DNA of 10,171 bases from the NCBI GenBank assembly GCA_020057985.1, contig JAGVEU010000347.1, forward strand, positions 1 through 10,171, in the 5' to 3' direction. Every line of letters starts with the position of its first letter. Positions within the stretch are counted from its first letter, which is position 1. Below are positions 1 to 5,834 of the stretch, piece by piece. The notes below the pieces were generated by a model, which saw only the letters and a program-made list of their open reading frames with translations, had not been told where the DNA came from and did not search any database. The DNA comes from Calditrichota bacterium (lineage in GTDB: Bacteria > Electryoneota > RPQS01). A program made the translations under genes and the position numbers.

Positions 1-14
1 CTTTGACTCTTCTC

Positions 15-419
15 TTACAGATAGCCGGTCATGGTAGACTTTCGAATTCTTGGGATCACTTTCTCGATAGCCTCACGCAACTGATCAATCGTGAACGGTT
101 TTTCCACAAAGGCGTCGGGGCTGACCGTTTCAAGATTAATGATCGCCTTGTAGTGGATATAGCCGGTGATCAGAATGACCGGTATTTCGGGCGCTAAGTT
201 CTTGATGTCGTGAAGTAGCAACAGCCCGTTGCGATTTGGCATATGAATGTCTGAAACCACAAGATCGGGGCGGCACTCACAGAAGGCGGAAAAGCCCTCG
301 TCTCCATCGCTGGCAGTCACTGGTTCAAAGCCCAGAGTTTCCACTGTACGGGACAGGATTTCCAGCATACACTGATCATCATCTACTAAGAGGCATTTCA
401 TGGGCATGGTATCTGACAT
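15..419 (-). CDS. Single-domain response regulator (CheY-like receiver)
   Basis: This 134-residue protein is a complete receiver domain and nothing else. The acidic pocket is D13-D15 (LLVDDD), the phosphoacceptor is D57 (VVSDIHMP), the switch Thr is T85 (ILITGY) and the conserved Lys is K107 in FVEKPF. All residues needed for phosphorylation are present. It has no DNA-binding or enzymatic output domain, so it should act by protein-protein contact or as a phosphorelay intermediate in the cytoplasm. No histidine kinase lies in the window, although one could lie beyond the left edge. The ATG at 419 is chosen because a weak GGA-type ribosome site (GCGGAAC) sits just upstream; in-frame ATGs at codons 5 and 7 are alternatives. 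The gene is separated by 169 bp from the upstream gene and probably has its own promoter. The family call is firm; the pathway is unknown. Confidence 0.93.
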   Translation of the reverse strand: MSDTMPMKCLLVDDDQCMLEILSRTVETLGFEPVTASDGDEGFSAFCECRPDLVVSDIHMPNRNGLLLLHDIKNLAPEIPVILITGYIHYKAIINLETVSPDAFVEKPFTIDQLREAIEKVIPRIRKSTMTGYL

Positions 420-506
420 GGTTCCGCTCGCTATTGGTTACGATTCCTTCGCCCAAGAGAGCAGCAAACCATGTGCCCGACATGCCAATCTGCGATTCAT
501 GGATGT

Positions 507-523
507 GAGAAGTATATCTTCTC
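507..523. promoter_or_regulatory. Perfect inverted repeat overlapping the receiver gene's -10 box (candidate operator)
   Basis: GAGAAGTATATCTTCTC is a perfect inverted repeat with 6-bp arms and a 5-base centre. Its left half overlaps the predicted -10 hexamer (511-516) of the receiver gene promoter. That position fits a repressor operator, but a 6-bp stem could also arise by chance or act as an RNA hairpin. Confidence 0.35.
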
Positions 524-539
524 TATTAAGTGCTTTCAG
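511..539 (-). promoter_or_regulatory. Predicted sigma70-type promoter of the receiver gene
   Basis: On the minus strand CTGAAA (534-539) is followed after exactly 17 bases by TATACT (511-516, 5 of 6 to consensus). Transcription would start near 504, giving a leader of about 85 nt before the ATG at 419. The -35 box is only 4 of 6, so the -10 match and the spacing carry the call. Confidence 0.45.
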
Positions 540-564
540 AGGACTTTATCCGAATAGAATTATA

Positions 565-587
565 TTTCAGGAGGAGCCCTGCTGAAA
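565..587 (-). terminator. Hairpin directly after the secreted-protein gene (possible terminator)
   Basis: Two 10-base arms (565-574 and 578-587) pair around a 3-base loop with a single C-C mismatch, beginning 1 base after the stop codon of the secreted-protein gene. On the minus strand it is followed by TATAATT rather than a true U-run, so it may be a weak intrinsic terminator or a 3'-end stabiliser. An AGGAGG-like string on the plus strand here is just one arm of this hairpin. Confidence 0.4.
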
Positions 588-588
588 G

Positions 589-2091
589 CTACTTGAGTAA
601 CACCATCTTGTGCACTTTTGTAACCGACGGAGATCGCAACCGTGCAAAGTAAACTCCGCTGGAAAGCGTTGCCCCGTCAAAGGTATACGAGTGAAATCCT
701 GAAGGTACGAATCCGTCAGCCAACGATCTCACAATACGCCCTGCAACATCAAGAACTTCAAGCCTAATTTGCCCAGACGAAGGCAGAAAGAACTGTAGCG
801 TTGTGCTGGCATTGAAGGGATTCGGAAAGTTTTCAAGAACTGCAAAGTTTTGCGGAGTGGAATGCGGTTCATCTGCACTGACCGGATCTGCGTAGAGCAA
901 TTGTCCGGTTTCCATATCCACATATGCCCGCCAATATGTGGGAGTCGAGTCCGGCAAATTGCAACCATATTCGATCATCCAGAACACATGATTGCCCTGC
1001 GGATAAACCCAGTAGAAATTCCCGCCTCTGGCATAACTCCAGTCAAGATCATTCTGTGCGCGATACTGGCTGCCTCCATTAGCTTCAGCAACAGAGATTG
1101 CTACGTCACTGTCTACAAAACCCAGTGGCACATTAAGCATGTTGGGAGGGAACTCAGGCGCATCCACCGTGTCAACTTCCGTGAAGAAGGAAGAAATAAT
1201 CACGGCCATTGCCCGATCCTGTGAGGGAGAATAGAAGACATAGGACCAACCGAAGCAGGTGCCGTCGAGTCCAACGGTATCTGAAATCGAAGCCACCATG
1301 CGAAGCTGCTGATCGGGAGCATAGGTGTTGGCAACAGAGATCGCCTGATCGAGGTATTCGCGCGCTGTCACGGACCATGACAACTGCGTGAGTTCCATGT
1401 CTATCCCGCTCAAACTGGAACCGGAGACTACAACGCTGTCTGAGTGGCCGTCCTGATCCGGATCGTAGAATCCAATCAAGTCAGAAAAAGGATCAATCTC
1501 GCCGTCCCCATTGAAATCCTGTACGGCGACCGGCCAAAATACTCCATCGCGGATATAGGGCATTGTGTAATCACCGTTGGCAAGGACCAATGCACTGGAC
1601 CTTGCTTGGCCTTCATCAGAAAAGACTGGGCCATCAATGATTGCAACCATGCTTCCCGGCGGCGGAGGACCACCCATATAGCTGACGGTCCCAGTCACCA
1701 CAAGCAGACCGTGCGATGAGGCCGTTGTGTAGTTCATCGTGGCGGGAGATTGCAGCGACTGGCCGGATTGACTGCGCGCGCCGGTCACAATCCAAACATA
1801 ATCCGTATTAGCGGCGTGAGTCACTTGAAAGTAGATCGTATGCAGGTCTCCGCTATAGGTAACTCCATCCACAGAAAAAAAACCATCGTATAGCGCCGAG
1901 ATTGCATAGCCATCTTCCCCGTAATGGACTGAAGTATCCAGCGGCATGTTGAAAGTGAAGCTAATAGTGCCAGCCAATGGTACATTGACGCTGCCTTCTG
2001 CCGGTGACGACGACGTAACAATGAATTGCGCTGTTGCTGTTAAAGCTGTGAGTAATAAACTACAGACTGCAGTGAGGAACTTGCTTTTCAT
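589..2091 (-). CDS. Secreted Ig-like protein with C-terminal type IX (Por) sorting domain
   Basis: This 500-residue exported protein starts with a signal peptide (residues 1-21, probable cleavage after TATA). Residues about 25-125 look like an SbsA/Big_5 Ig-like domain (SSPAEGSVNVPL...ISFTFNMPL). Residues 190-220 hold two Asp-rich loops, DFNGDGEID and DPDQDGHSD, resembling calcium-binding loops. Residues about 235-405 form an unassigned region ending in a PepSY-like stretch (YVDMETGQLLYAD). The C-terminus (about 416-500) has NFPNPFN at 421-427, the DVAGRIV strand, SSGVYFARL and a final basic KMVLLK. This is typical of the T9SS type A sorting domain, which directs export across the outer membrane and anchoring or release. 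The ATG at 2091 has a good ribosome site (AGAAGGAG). It begins 23 bp after rtcB with no obvious promoter or terminator between, so cotranscription is likely. The substrate or biological role is not recognisable. Confidence 0.85.
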   Translation of the reverse strand: MKSKFLTAVCSLLLTALTATAQFIVTSSSPAEGSVNVPLAGTISFTFNMPLDTSVHYGEDGYAISALYDGFFSVDGVTYSGDLHTIYFQVTHAANTDYVWIVTGARSQSGQSLQSPATMNYTTASSHGLLVVTGTVSYMGGPPPPGSMVAIIDGPVFSDEGQARSSALVLANGDYTMPYIRDGVFWPVAVQDFNGDGEIDPFSDLIGFYDPDQDGHSDSVVVSGSSLSGIDMELTQLSWSVTAREYLDQAISVANTYAPDQQLRMVASISDTVGLDGTCFGWSYVFYSPSQDRAMAVIISSFFTEVDTVDAPEFPPNMLNVPLGFVDSDVAISVAEANGGSQYRAQNDLDWSYARGGNFYWVYPQGNHVFWMIEYGCNLPDSTPTYWRAYVDMETGQLLYADPVSADEPHSTPQNFAVLENFPNPFNASTTLQFFLPSSGQIRLEVLDVAGRIVRSLADGFVPSGFHSYTFDGATLSSGVYFARLRSPSVTKVHKMVLLK

Positions 2092-2097
2092 GGTATT

Positions 2098-2105
2098 CTC
2101 CTTCT
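2098..2105 (-). promoter_or_regulatory. Ribosome binding site of the secreted-protein gene
   Basis: AGAAGGAG on the minus strand lies 6 bases before the ATG at 2091 and fixes that start. It sits in the 23-bp gap after rtcB, so this third cistron can be translated efficiently without coupling to rtcB. Confidence 0.7.
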
Positions 2106-2114
2106 GGTTATTAT

Positions 2115-3575
2115 CTACCCTTTGATTCCGCCGAGTGGTTTCAGTCTTGCGACCAGTCTTGCCAGTCCCGCGCCTTCCGCAACCCGAACCACTTCATCCA
2201 CATTTTTATAGACGTCCGGTTGCTCTTCGGCGAGTGTGGCGCGGCTGCGTGCCTGCACGATGATTCCCTGTTTCTCGAGCTTCTCGCGAACATCTTCGCC
2301 GCGCATGAGCTTCGCGCCTTGATGCCGAGAGAGCAATCGGCCTGCTCCGTGTGGCGCAGAACCAAAGGACTCAGTCATTGCCGATTCGGTACCGACCAGA
2401 ACCCATGATGCTCTTCCCATGTCTCCCGGAATCAGAACCGGTTGCCCGACGTGGCGATAGGCCAAAGGCACGTCTGGATGACCGGCCGGCAAAGATCGTG
2501 TGGCTCCCTTGCGATGAACGCAAACTGTTTTTTGCTTGCCATCAACCGTGTGCTTCTCGAATTTCGCAATGTTGTGACACACATCGTAGACAAGGCCAAA
2601 ACCGCACCGCTCAGAATCCGTATCAAAACCCAGCACATCTGCGATTGAATCCATAGCGCCGCGCCGAAGCGCGAGTCTGTTCACAAAGGCAAAGTTGGCT
2701 GCGCACGCCATCGCAGCCAGATAGCTCTCGCCTTCTGAACTTGTGAGTGGGGCGCAGGCAAGCTGTCTGTCCGGCAGGCTGATCCCATATTTCTGGGCTG
2801 CCTTGTCCATCATCGGGAGATACTCTGTGCAAACCTGATAGCCGAAACCACGCGAGCCGGAGTGGCACATGATGCAAACTTGGTTTTCAAATAAACCGAA
2901 TGCGGCTGCAACTTTCTCATCAAATATCTGTTGCACAACCTGCAGCTCAATGAAGTGATTCCCCGCCCCAAGGGTGCCTACTTGATCGAATCCGCGCTCG
3001 CGAGCCCGTGCTGATACTTTATCAGGATTAGCCCAACTTAAACAGCCGCCGTCCTCCATGTGTGCGACATCTTCCGCTGTGGCAACTCCCCGCCTCGTTG
3101 CCCATTGCGCGCCGGATTCCAACATCTTATCAAAGTCCGGTTTGGTAATCTGCAATCCTCCCCCACGTCCGACACCGGCGGGCACACGCGCGAAGATCGT
3201 GTTGATGAGCTTCTCGATCTGGGGTTTGATCTCACTCATTGTGAGCGAAGTGCGCGTAAGGTTGACACCGCAATTGATATCGTATCCAACCCCACCCGGA
3301 GAGATTACTCCTGTCTCCCTGTCAAAAGCTGCCACACCACCAATGGGAAATCCATATCCCCAATGCACATCGGGCATGGCCAGACTGTTGCCGACGATGC
3401 CGGGAAGAGTGGCGACGTTTGCCACCTGCGAGGGAGATTCATCTGCCCTGAAAGATGCGAGTAATTCCGGACTGAGGAATAGCAAGCCATCCGTTCGCAT
3501 GTCAGAGTTTATTGACTTGCGAATGCGATAGCGGAATAGACCCGCTTCTTCAAGCTCTATACGAGACGGTTTCAT
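2115..3575 (-). CDS. rtcB: RtcB RNA-splicing ligase
   Basis: The 486-residue protein is a full-length RtcB. This GTP- and Mn2+-dependent ligase joins RNA 2',3'-cyclic phosphate (or 3'-phosphate) ends to 5'-OH ends through a guanylylated histidine. Visible signatures are MPDVHWGYGFPIGG (67-80), the metal ligands D99 and C102 in GYDINCGV, N206-H207 in GAGNHFIE, H238 in CHSGSRG, H334 in DVCHNIAKFE, the HRKGATR motif (354-360), and the GMP-accepting H409 in PHGAGR. A C-terminal Lys (K480) precedes the end, as in the archaeal type. Length matches the roughly 480-residue archaeal/bacterial long form. No catalytic residue appears missing and no intein is present. The ATG at 3575 begins 5 bp after the archease stop, which implies translational coupling; no clear Shine-Dalgarno is seen. 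The upstream archease gene is its known cofactor. In bacteria the role is usually RNA repair or stress response; tRNA splicing is the archaeal and eukaryotic role. Confidence 0.97.
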   Translation of the reverse strand: MKPSRIELEEAGLFRYRIRKSINSDMRTDGLLFLSPELLASFRADESPSQVANVATLPGIVGNSLAMPDVHWGYGFPIGGVAAFDRETGVISPGGVGYDINCGVNLTRTSLTMSEIKPQIEKLINTIFARVPAGVGRGGGLQITKPDFDKMLESGAQWATRRGVATAEDVAHMEDGGCLSWANPDKVSARARERGFDQVGTLGAGNHFIELQVVQQIFDEKVAAAFGLFENQVCIMCHSGSRGFGYQVCTEYLPMMDKAAQKYGISLPDRQLACAPLTSSEGESYLAAMACAANFAFVNRLALRRGAMDSIADVLGFDTDSERCGFGLVYDVCHNIAKFEKHTVDGKQKTVCVHRKGATRSLPAGHPDVPLAYRHVGQPVLIPGDMGRASWVLVGTESAMTESFGSAPHGAGRLLSRHQGAKLMRGEDVREKLEKQGIIVQARSRATLAEEQPDVYKNVDEVVRVAEGAGLARLVARLKPLGGIKG

Positions 3576-3580
3576 GGAGA

Positions 3581-4066
3581 TTACAGATCGCAGACAAATT
3601 GAATTGTGGTCATTCCTTCGGATCGGCTGATTTCGAACTCATGGTAGGTAATAGCCTTGATATCCAGTTTCAAGGTGTGTCGCTCCGGATCCAGCGGTTC
3701 TCCAGTTACAAAGCCTTCAAGTGTGTTACAATTCTTTGTGCTGCATTGAGTAAGCCGCATGATCCGCTTTGGAAGCCATTTGCGACCATAGATAAGATAG
3801 ATCAATTCGTTTAGAAATGCAATCGCACGAGAGCTTTCGTCATCACCATGAGCGGAGATCGGCAGCTTCTTGGTCTCTTGAATGCTCTCGATGTCCACGA
3901 TTTGACTGATAAGGCCAGAGGAGGCATAAGCCAGAGCCTCAAAAAAGTCGCGGCCTGATGCAAGGAGTTTCAGGTCGCCCGAATGCTCGAGAATCTGAAT
4001 TCTTGGGCACAGGTTTTCGGAATCTGGCTGTGTGGATAAGTGGATAAGTTCTCTATTATCAGACAC
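3581..4066 (-). CDS. Archease, RtcB-activating protein
   Basis: This 161-residue protein matches the archease family (formerly DUF101), which binds metal and accelerates RtcB guanylylation and turnover. Family features are the HSGDL motif (28-32, equivalent to HTADI), the FFEALAYASSGL helix (41-52), the FLNELIYLIYGR helix (84-95) and KAITYHEFEI (137-146), with an acidic DL end (160-161) where the metal-binding Asp of the family lies. It carries about 20 extra residues before the usual family start. The start is GTG at 4066, chosen because it is the most upstream start just below a good promoter; no convincing ribosome site is visible, so a slightly later start is possible. The gene is the first of the archease-rtcB-secreted protein operon and is divergent from the outer-membrane gene. 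Confidence 0.9.
   Translation of the reverse strand: MSDNRELIHLSTQPDSENLCPRIQILEHSGDLKLLASGRDFFEALAYASSGLISQIVDIESIQETKKLPISAHGDDESSRAIAFLNELIYLIYGRKWLPKRIMRLTQCSTKNCNTLEGFVTGEPLDPERHTLKLDIKAITYHEFEISRSEGMTTIQFVCDL
4031..4047 (-). promoter_or_regulatory. Two overlapping DnaA-box-like motifs
   Basis: Read on the minus strand the site contains TTATCCACT followed directly by TTATCCACA, sharing one base. The second equals the DnaA-box consensus TTATNCACA. They lie within the first 12 codons of archease. A third TTATCCACT occurs on the plus strand at 9975-9983. No cluster of origin size and no dnaA, dnaN or gidA neighbour is present, so regulatory DnaA binding or chance are the options. Confidence 0.25.
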
Positions 4067-4121
4067 TTTAAGGAAAGTTAACGTTCTGAATCACGGCTTA
4101 CTTGATAAAATTAGCACAATC

Positions 4122-4150
4122 TTTATAGGCGCTAAGCTGTTGACTCTCAA
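4122..4150 (-). promoter_or_regulatory. Predicted sigma70-type promoter of the archease-rtcB operon
   Basis: On the minus strand TTGAGA (4145-4150, 5 of 6) and TATAAA (4122-4127, 5 of 6) are separated by exactly 17 bases. The predicted start point near 4115 gives a leader of about 50 nt before the GTG at 4066. It fires away from the outer-membrane gene promoter, the two -35 boxes lying about 42 bp apart. No sigma54-type GG-N10-GC site was noticed, unlike the sigma54/RtcR control of rtcB in E. coli. Confidence 0.55.
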
Positions 4151-4192
4151 AAGAGATGCGAGACAGGAAGATGAGATTATAAAAAAAAAGCA

Positions 4193-4221
4193 TTGACAAA
4201 TCGTTCATAATTTACTATACT
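4193..4221 (+). promoter_or_regulatory. Near-consensus sigma70-type promoter of the outer-membrane gene
   Basis: A perfect TTGACA (4193-4198) and TATACT (4216-4221, 5 of 6) are spaced by exactly 17 bases. A run of nine A (4181-4189) just upstream of the -35 box resembles an UP element. Together these predict strong expression, with a start near 4228 and a leader of about 33 nt. Confidence 0.75.
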
Positions 4222-4248
4222 TAGGGCCAGAAAACCGCAACCCAATTT

Positions 4249-4255
4249 AGGAGGT
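4249..4255 (+). promoter_or_regulatory. Strong ribosome binding site of the outer-membrane gene
   Basis: AGGAGGT lies 5 bases before the ATG at 4261. This full-consensus site fixes the start and, with the strong promoter, suggests an abundant product. Confidence 0.8.
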
Positions 4256-4260
4256 CTATA

Positions 4261-4980
4261 ATGACAAACAAGAAAGCACTATTTGTTCTACTTCTGGTCT
4301 GCGCACTCGTTCCGCTGACCGCAAACGCAACTGTTACCCGTGTCATCGGTCTTGGTGGCGACGGGACAAACTACATTGTCCGAGACCCATTCAACGCAAG
4401 TGTTTGGCCGCAGCTGATTGCGGATCACCCGAATCTGGCCGGTGGTGAGTTCTACACAGGAAATCGAGGCTGGGACTTTCAGAAGGCGTATGTAAATTAC
4501 AGCTTCCCCACCAAATGTGTACTGCAATTCGCCCTCGACCGGATGCCGGGGCTGACCTCAAGTTTCGGGCAGACGTATCCGCTTGTCCCCGCCTCACTGG
4601 ACACGCTGGGAGGAGGATCGAGCTTTGCGAACAAGTTCAGCGTGATTTATGGTCGTCCGTTGGGAGATATGATGAAAATAGGACTCGGTTTGAGTTACAG
4701 CGGACGGTCTGCTTCACTTGCAGCCGTGGACTCCGTATTCAAGCCAGATACCTCAATGTATTACTATCCTCCGAACGGACGTTCCTATATTGATCGCATA
4801 CGATTCCGTAATTGGCACAACAACGATATTGAGTCCAGTGCCTCGCTCTTAGGTCTTAACTTCGGTGTGTCCGCGCTGGACAACAAGCTGGATGTGTCAC
4901 TGGGGTACGAGATGGCTGGCTTTGATGACAAAGGGGGGGCGATGAATCCATGGCCGCAACGATCCAGCATGACACCGTAG
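4261..4980 (+). CDS. Beta-barrel-like outer-membrane protein, N-terminal part (frame broken at G7)
   Basis: This frame encodes 239 residues: a signal peptide (MTNKK, hydrophobic core LFVLLLVCALVPL, probable cleavage after TANA at about residue 24), then a mature part opening with RVIGLGGDGTNYIVRDPFNASVWP. Such a start is seen in outer-membrane proteins of FCB-type bacteria. Alternating, aromatic-rich strands follow (VIYGRPLGDMMKIGLGLSYSG, ASLLGLNFGVSALDNKLDV). True homology probably ends at DDKGG (about residue 226); the last 13 residues, up to the TAG at 4978-4980, read as out-of-frame sequence. The next reading frame continues the same kind of protein, so this is the front of a gene of about 506 codons interrupted at the run of seven G at 4933-4939. 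Expression signals are excellent. The exact function (porin, assembly or surface structure) cannot be told. Confidence 0.75.
   Translation: MTNKKALFVLLLVCALVPLTANATVTRVIGLGGDGTNYIVRDPFNASVWPQLIADHPNLAGGEFYTGNRGWDFQKAYVNYSFPTKCVLQFALDRMPGLTSSFGQTYPLVPASLDTLGGGSSFANKFSVIYGRPLGDMMKIGLGLSYSGRSASLAAVDSVFKPDTSMYYYPPNGRSYIDRIRFRNWHNNDIESSASLLGLNFGVSALDNKLDVSLGYEMAGFDDKGGAMNPWPQRSSMTP
4933..4939 (+). repeat. G7 homopolymer at the frame break
   Basis: Seven consecutive G follow AAA inside the outer-membrane gene. Upstream coding runs in one frame and downstream coding in the -1 frame. Adding a single G gives codons reading DDKGGGDESMAA and a continuous reading frame from 4261 to 5780. The downstream frame has TGA codons at 4923 and 4926, so the switch must occur at or after 4929, which pins it to this tract or the few bases after it. 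Confidence 0.8.
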
Positions 4981-5780
4981 CCGCATTCATCAACAATGAT
5001 ATGTCCCAGGAAACTTTTACGAGGGAGACCTCGTGGAAGAACGACGGTTCACACGCGATGCAGGTGGCGTTGCGCTACTGGCATAACTACAGCGAACGCG
5101 CCGCGTTGATTCCTGTGGCGCGGATTGTAAGTTACTCGAACGCCGGCAAATGGAGTTCGAATTCAACGTATATGGAATACGAGACTGAAGATACATTACG
5201 ATCGAATACGCGCCAAACTTGGTCAAACCATGCAGACTCAACTTACAAGCTAACTGCTACGGATGTTCGCCTTGGTCTCGGCCACAACTGGAAACCGATT
5301 GAGGATGTCCTGGCGATCTTTGAAGTGGGAGTCTCGCTGCATGGTGAGAAGACCGAGTCTTCGCGCCATTGGACAAGCTCGTATGATTCTGTCCATACCG
5401 TAGCGGAGACCGGAGCTACTGAGGAAAAACATCGCTCCACAGACTCAACCCGTAGTTTCAGCAGCAAGATGACCATGAATAGTCTTCCGTACTGGAGACT
5501 TGGCTTCGAAACGAACATATTCCCCTGGCTGAGTGGCAGGCTGGGCGCCGAACGTCGCTGGGTCAGCCGAACGTGGGATAAGGTTAGCTTCTACCGGCCC
5601 GAAAACAAAGGAACATACAGCTTGACCAGCACATATCTCGGCGCTACGGCACACTGGCATCGGCTGGTTCTGGACTTGTTGGTTGAGCCGAACTTCATGG
5701 GTTCTGGTCCAAACTTCATCTCCGGGTACAACGGCATGCTGTTCAGCCGTGTTTCTTTGAAGTACGACTTCAACAAATAG
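4950..5780 (+). CDS. Beta-barrel-like outer-membrane protein, C-terminal part
   Basis: This 276-codon frame has no signal peptide of its own and continues the barrel of the preceding frame. It contains repeated amphipathic strand-like stretches, for example MQVALRYWHNY, VRLGLGHNW, AIFEVGVSLHG, WRLGFETNIFPWL and MLFSRVSLKYDF, separated by polar Ser/Thr/Glu-rich loops. The mid region (about residues 150-175) is especially charged and Ser/Thr-rich, as expected of a surface loop. The ATG at 4950 is only the first ATG after the frame change; coding similarity probably starts a few codons earlier (GDES). The G-rich tract 10 bases upstream is at best a poor ribosome site, so independent translation is unlikely. 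The gene ends at TAG 5778-5780, 24 bases before a strong terminator. Without frame restoration this half would not be made or exported. Confidence 0.72.
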   Translation: MAATIQHDTVAAFINNDMSQETFTRETSWKNDGSHAMQVALRYWHNYSERAALIPVARIVSYSNAGKWSSNSTYMEYETEDTLRSNTRQTWSNHADSTYKLTATDVRLGLGHNWKPIEDVLAIFEVGVSLHGEKTESSRHWTSSYDSVHTVAETGATEEKHRSTDSTRSFSSKMTMNSLPYWRLGFETNIFPWLSGRLGAERRWVSRTWDKVSFYRPENKGTYSLTSTYLGATAHWHRLVLDLLVEPNFMGSGPNFISGYNGMLFSRVSLKYDFNK

Positions 5781-5804
5781 CAGCACAATACTCTCGCAAC
5801 CTCG

Positions 5805-5834
5805 AAAGGGCTGCCTACGGGCGGCCCTTTTCTT
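5805..5834 (+). terminator. Intrinsic terminator with UACG tetraloop between convergent genes
   Basis: An 11-bp stem (5805-5815 with 5820-5830, one G-U pair) closes on the loop TACG. With the C-G closing pair this is a C(UACG)G loop, the very stable UNCG class. A T-run follows on the plus strand (TTTT at 5828-5831), making a good terminator for the outer-membrane gene. The glycosyltransferase stop codon is 2 bases beyond it on the other strand, so it may also stop that operon, although with only three U on the minus side. Confidence 0.88.

Noticed and set aside
565..585. AGGAGG-like Shine-Dalgarno on the plus strand near 570 that could start a plus-strand gene
   Set aside because: No open plus-strand frame with coding character follows; the string is one arm of the hairpin after the secreted-protein gene.
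3058..3531. 157-codon open frame on the plus strand inside rtcB
   Set aside because: It lies wholly antisense to the highly conserved RtcB frame, lacks a ribosome site and shows no recognisable motif.
4031..4220. Replication origin (DnaA boxes next to an AT-rich stretch)
   Set aside because: Only two overlapping boxes are present, with no origin-linked genes, and the AT-rich part is explained by divergent promoters.
4930..4941. Programmed -1 ribosomal frameshift at AAAGGGGGGG
   Set aside because: The codon phasing does not give a canonical X-XXY-YYZ heptamer with full re-pairing, and I found no clear downstream stimulatory structure; an indel in the homopolymer is simpler.
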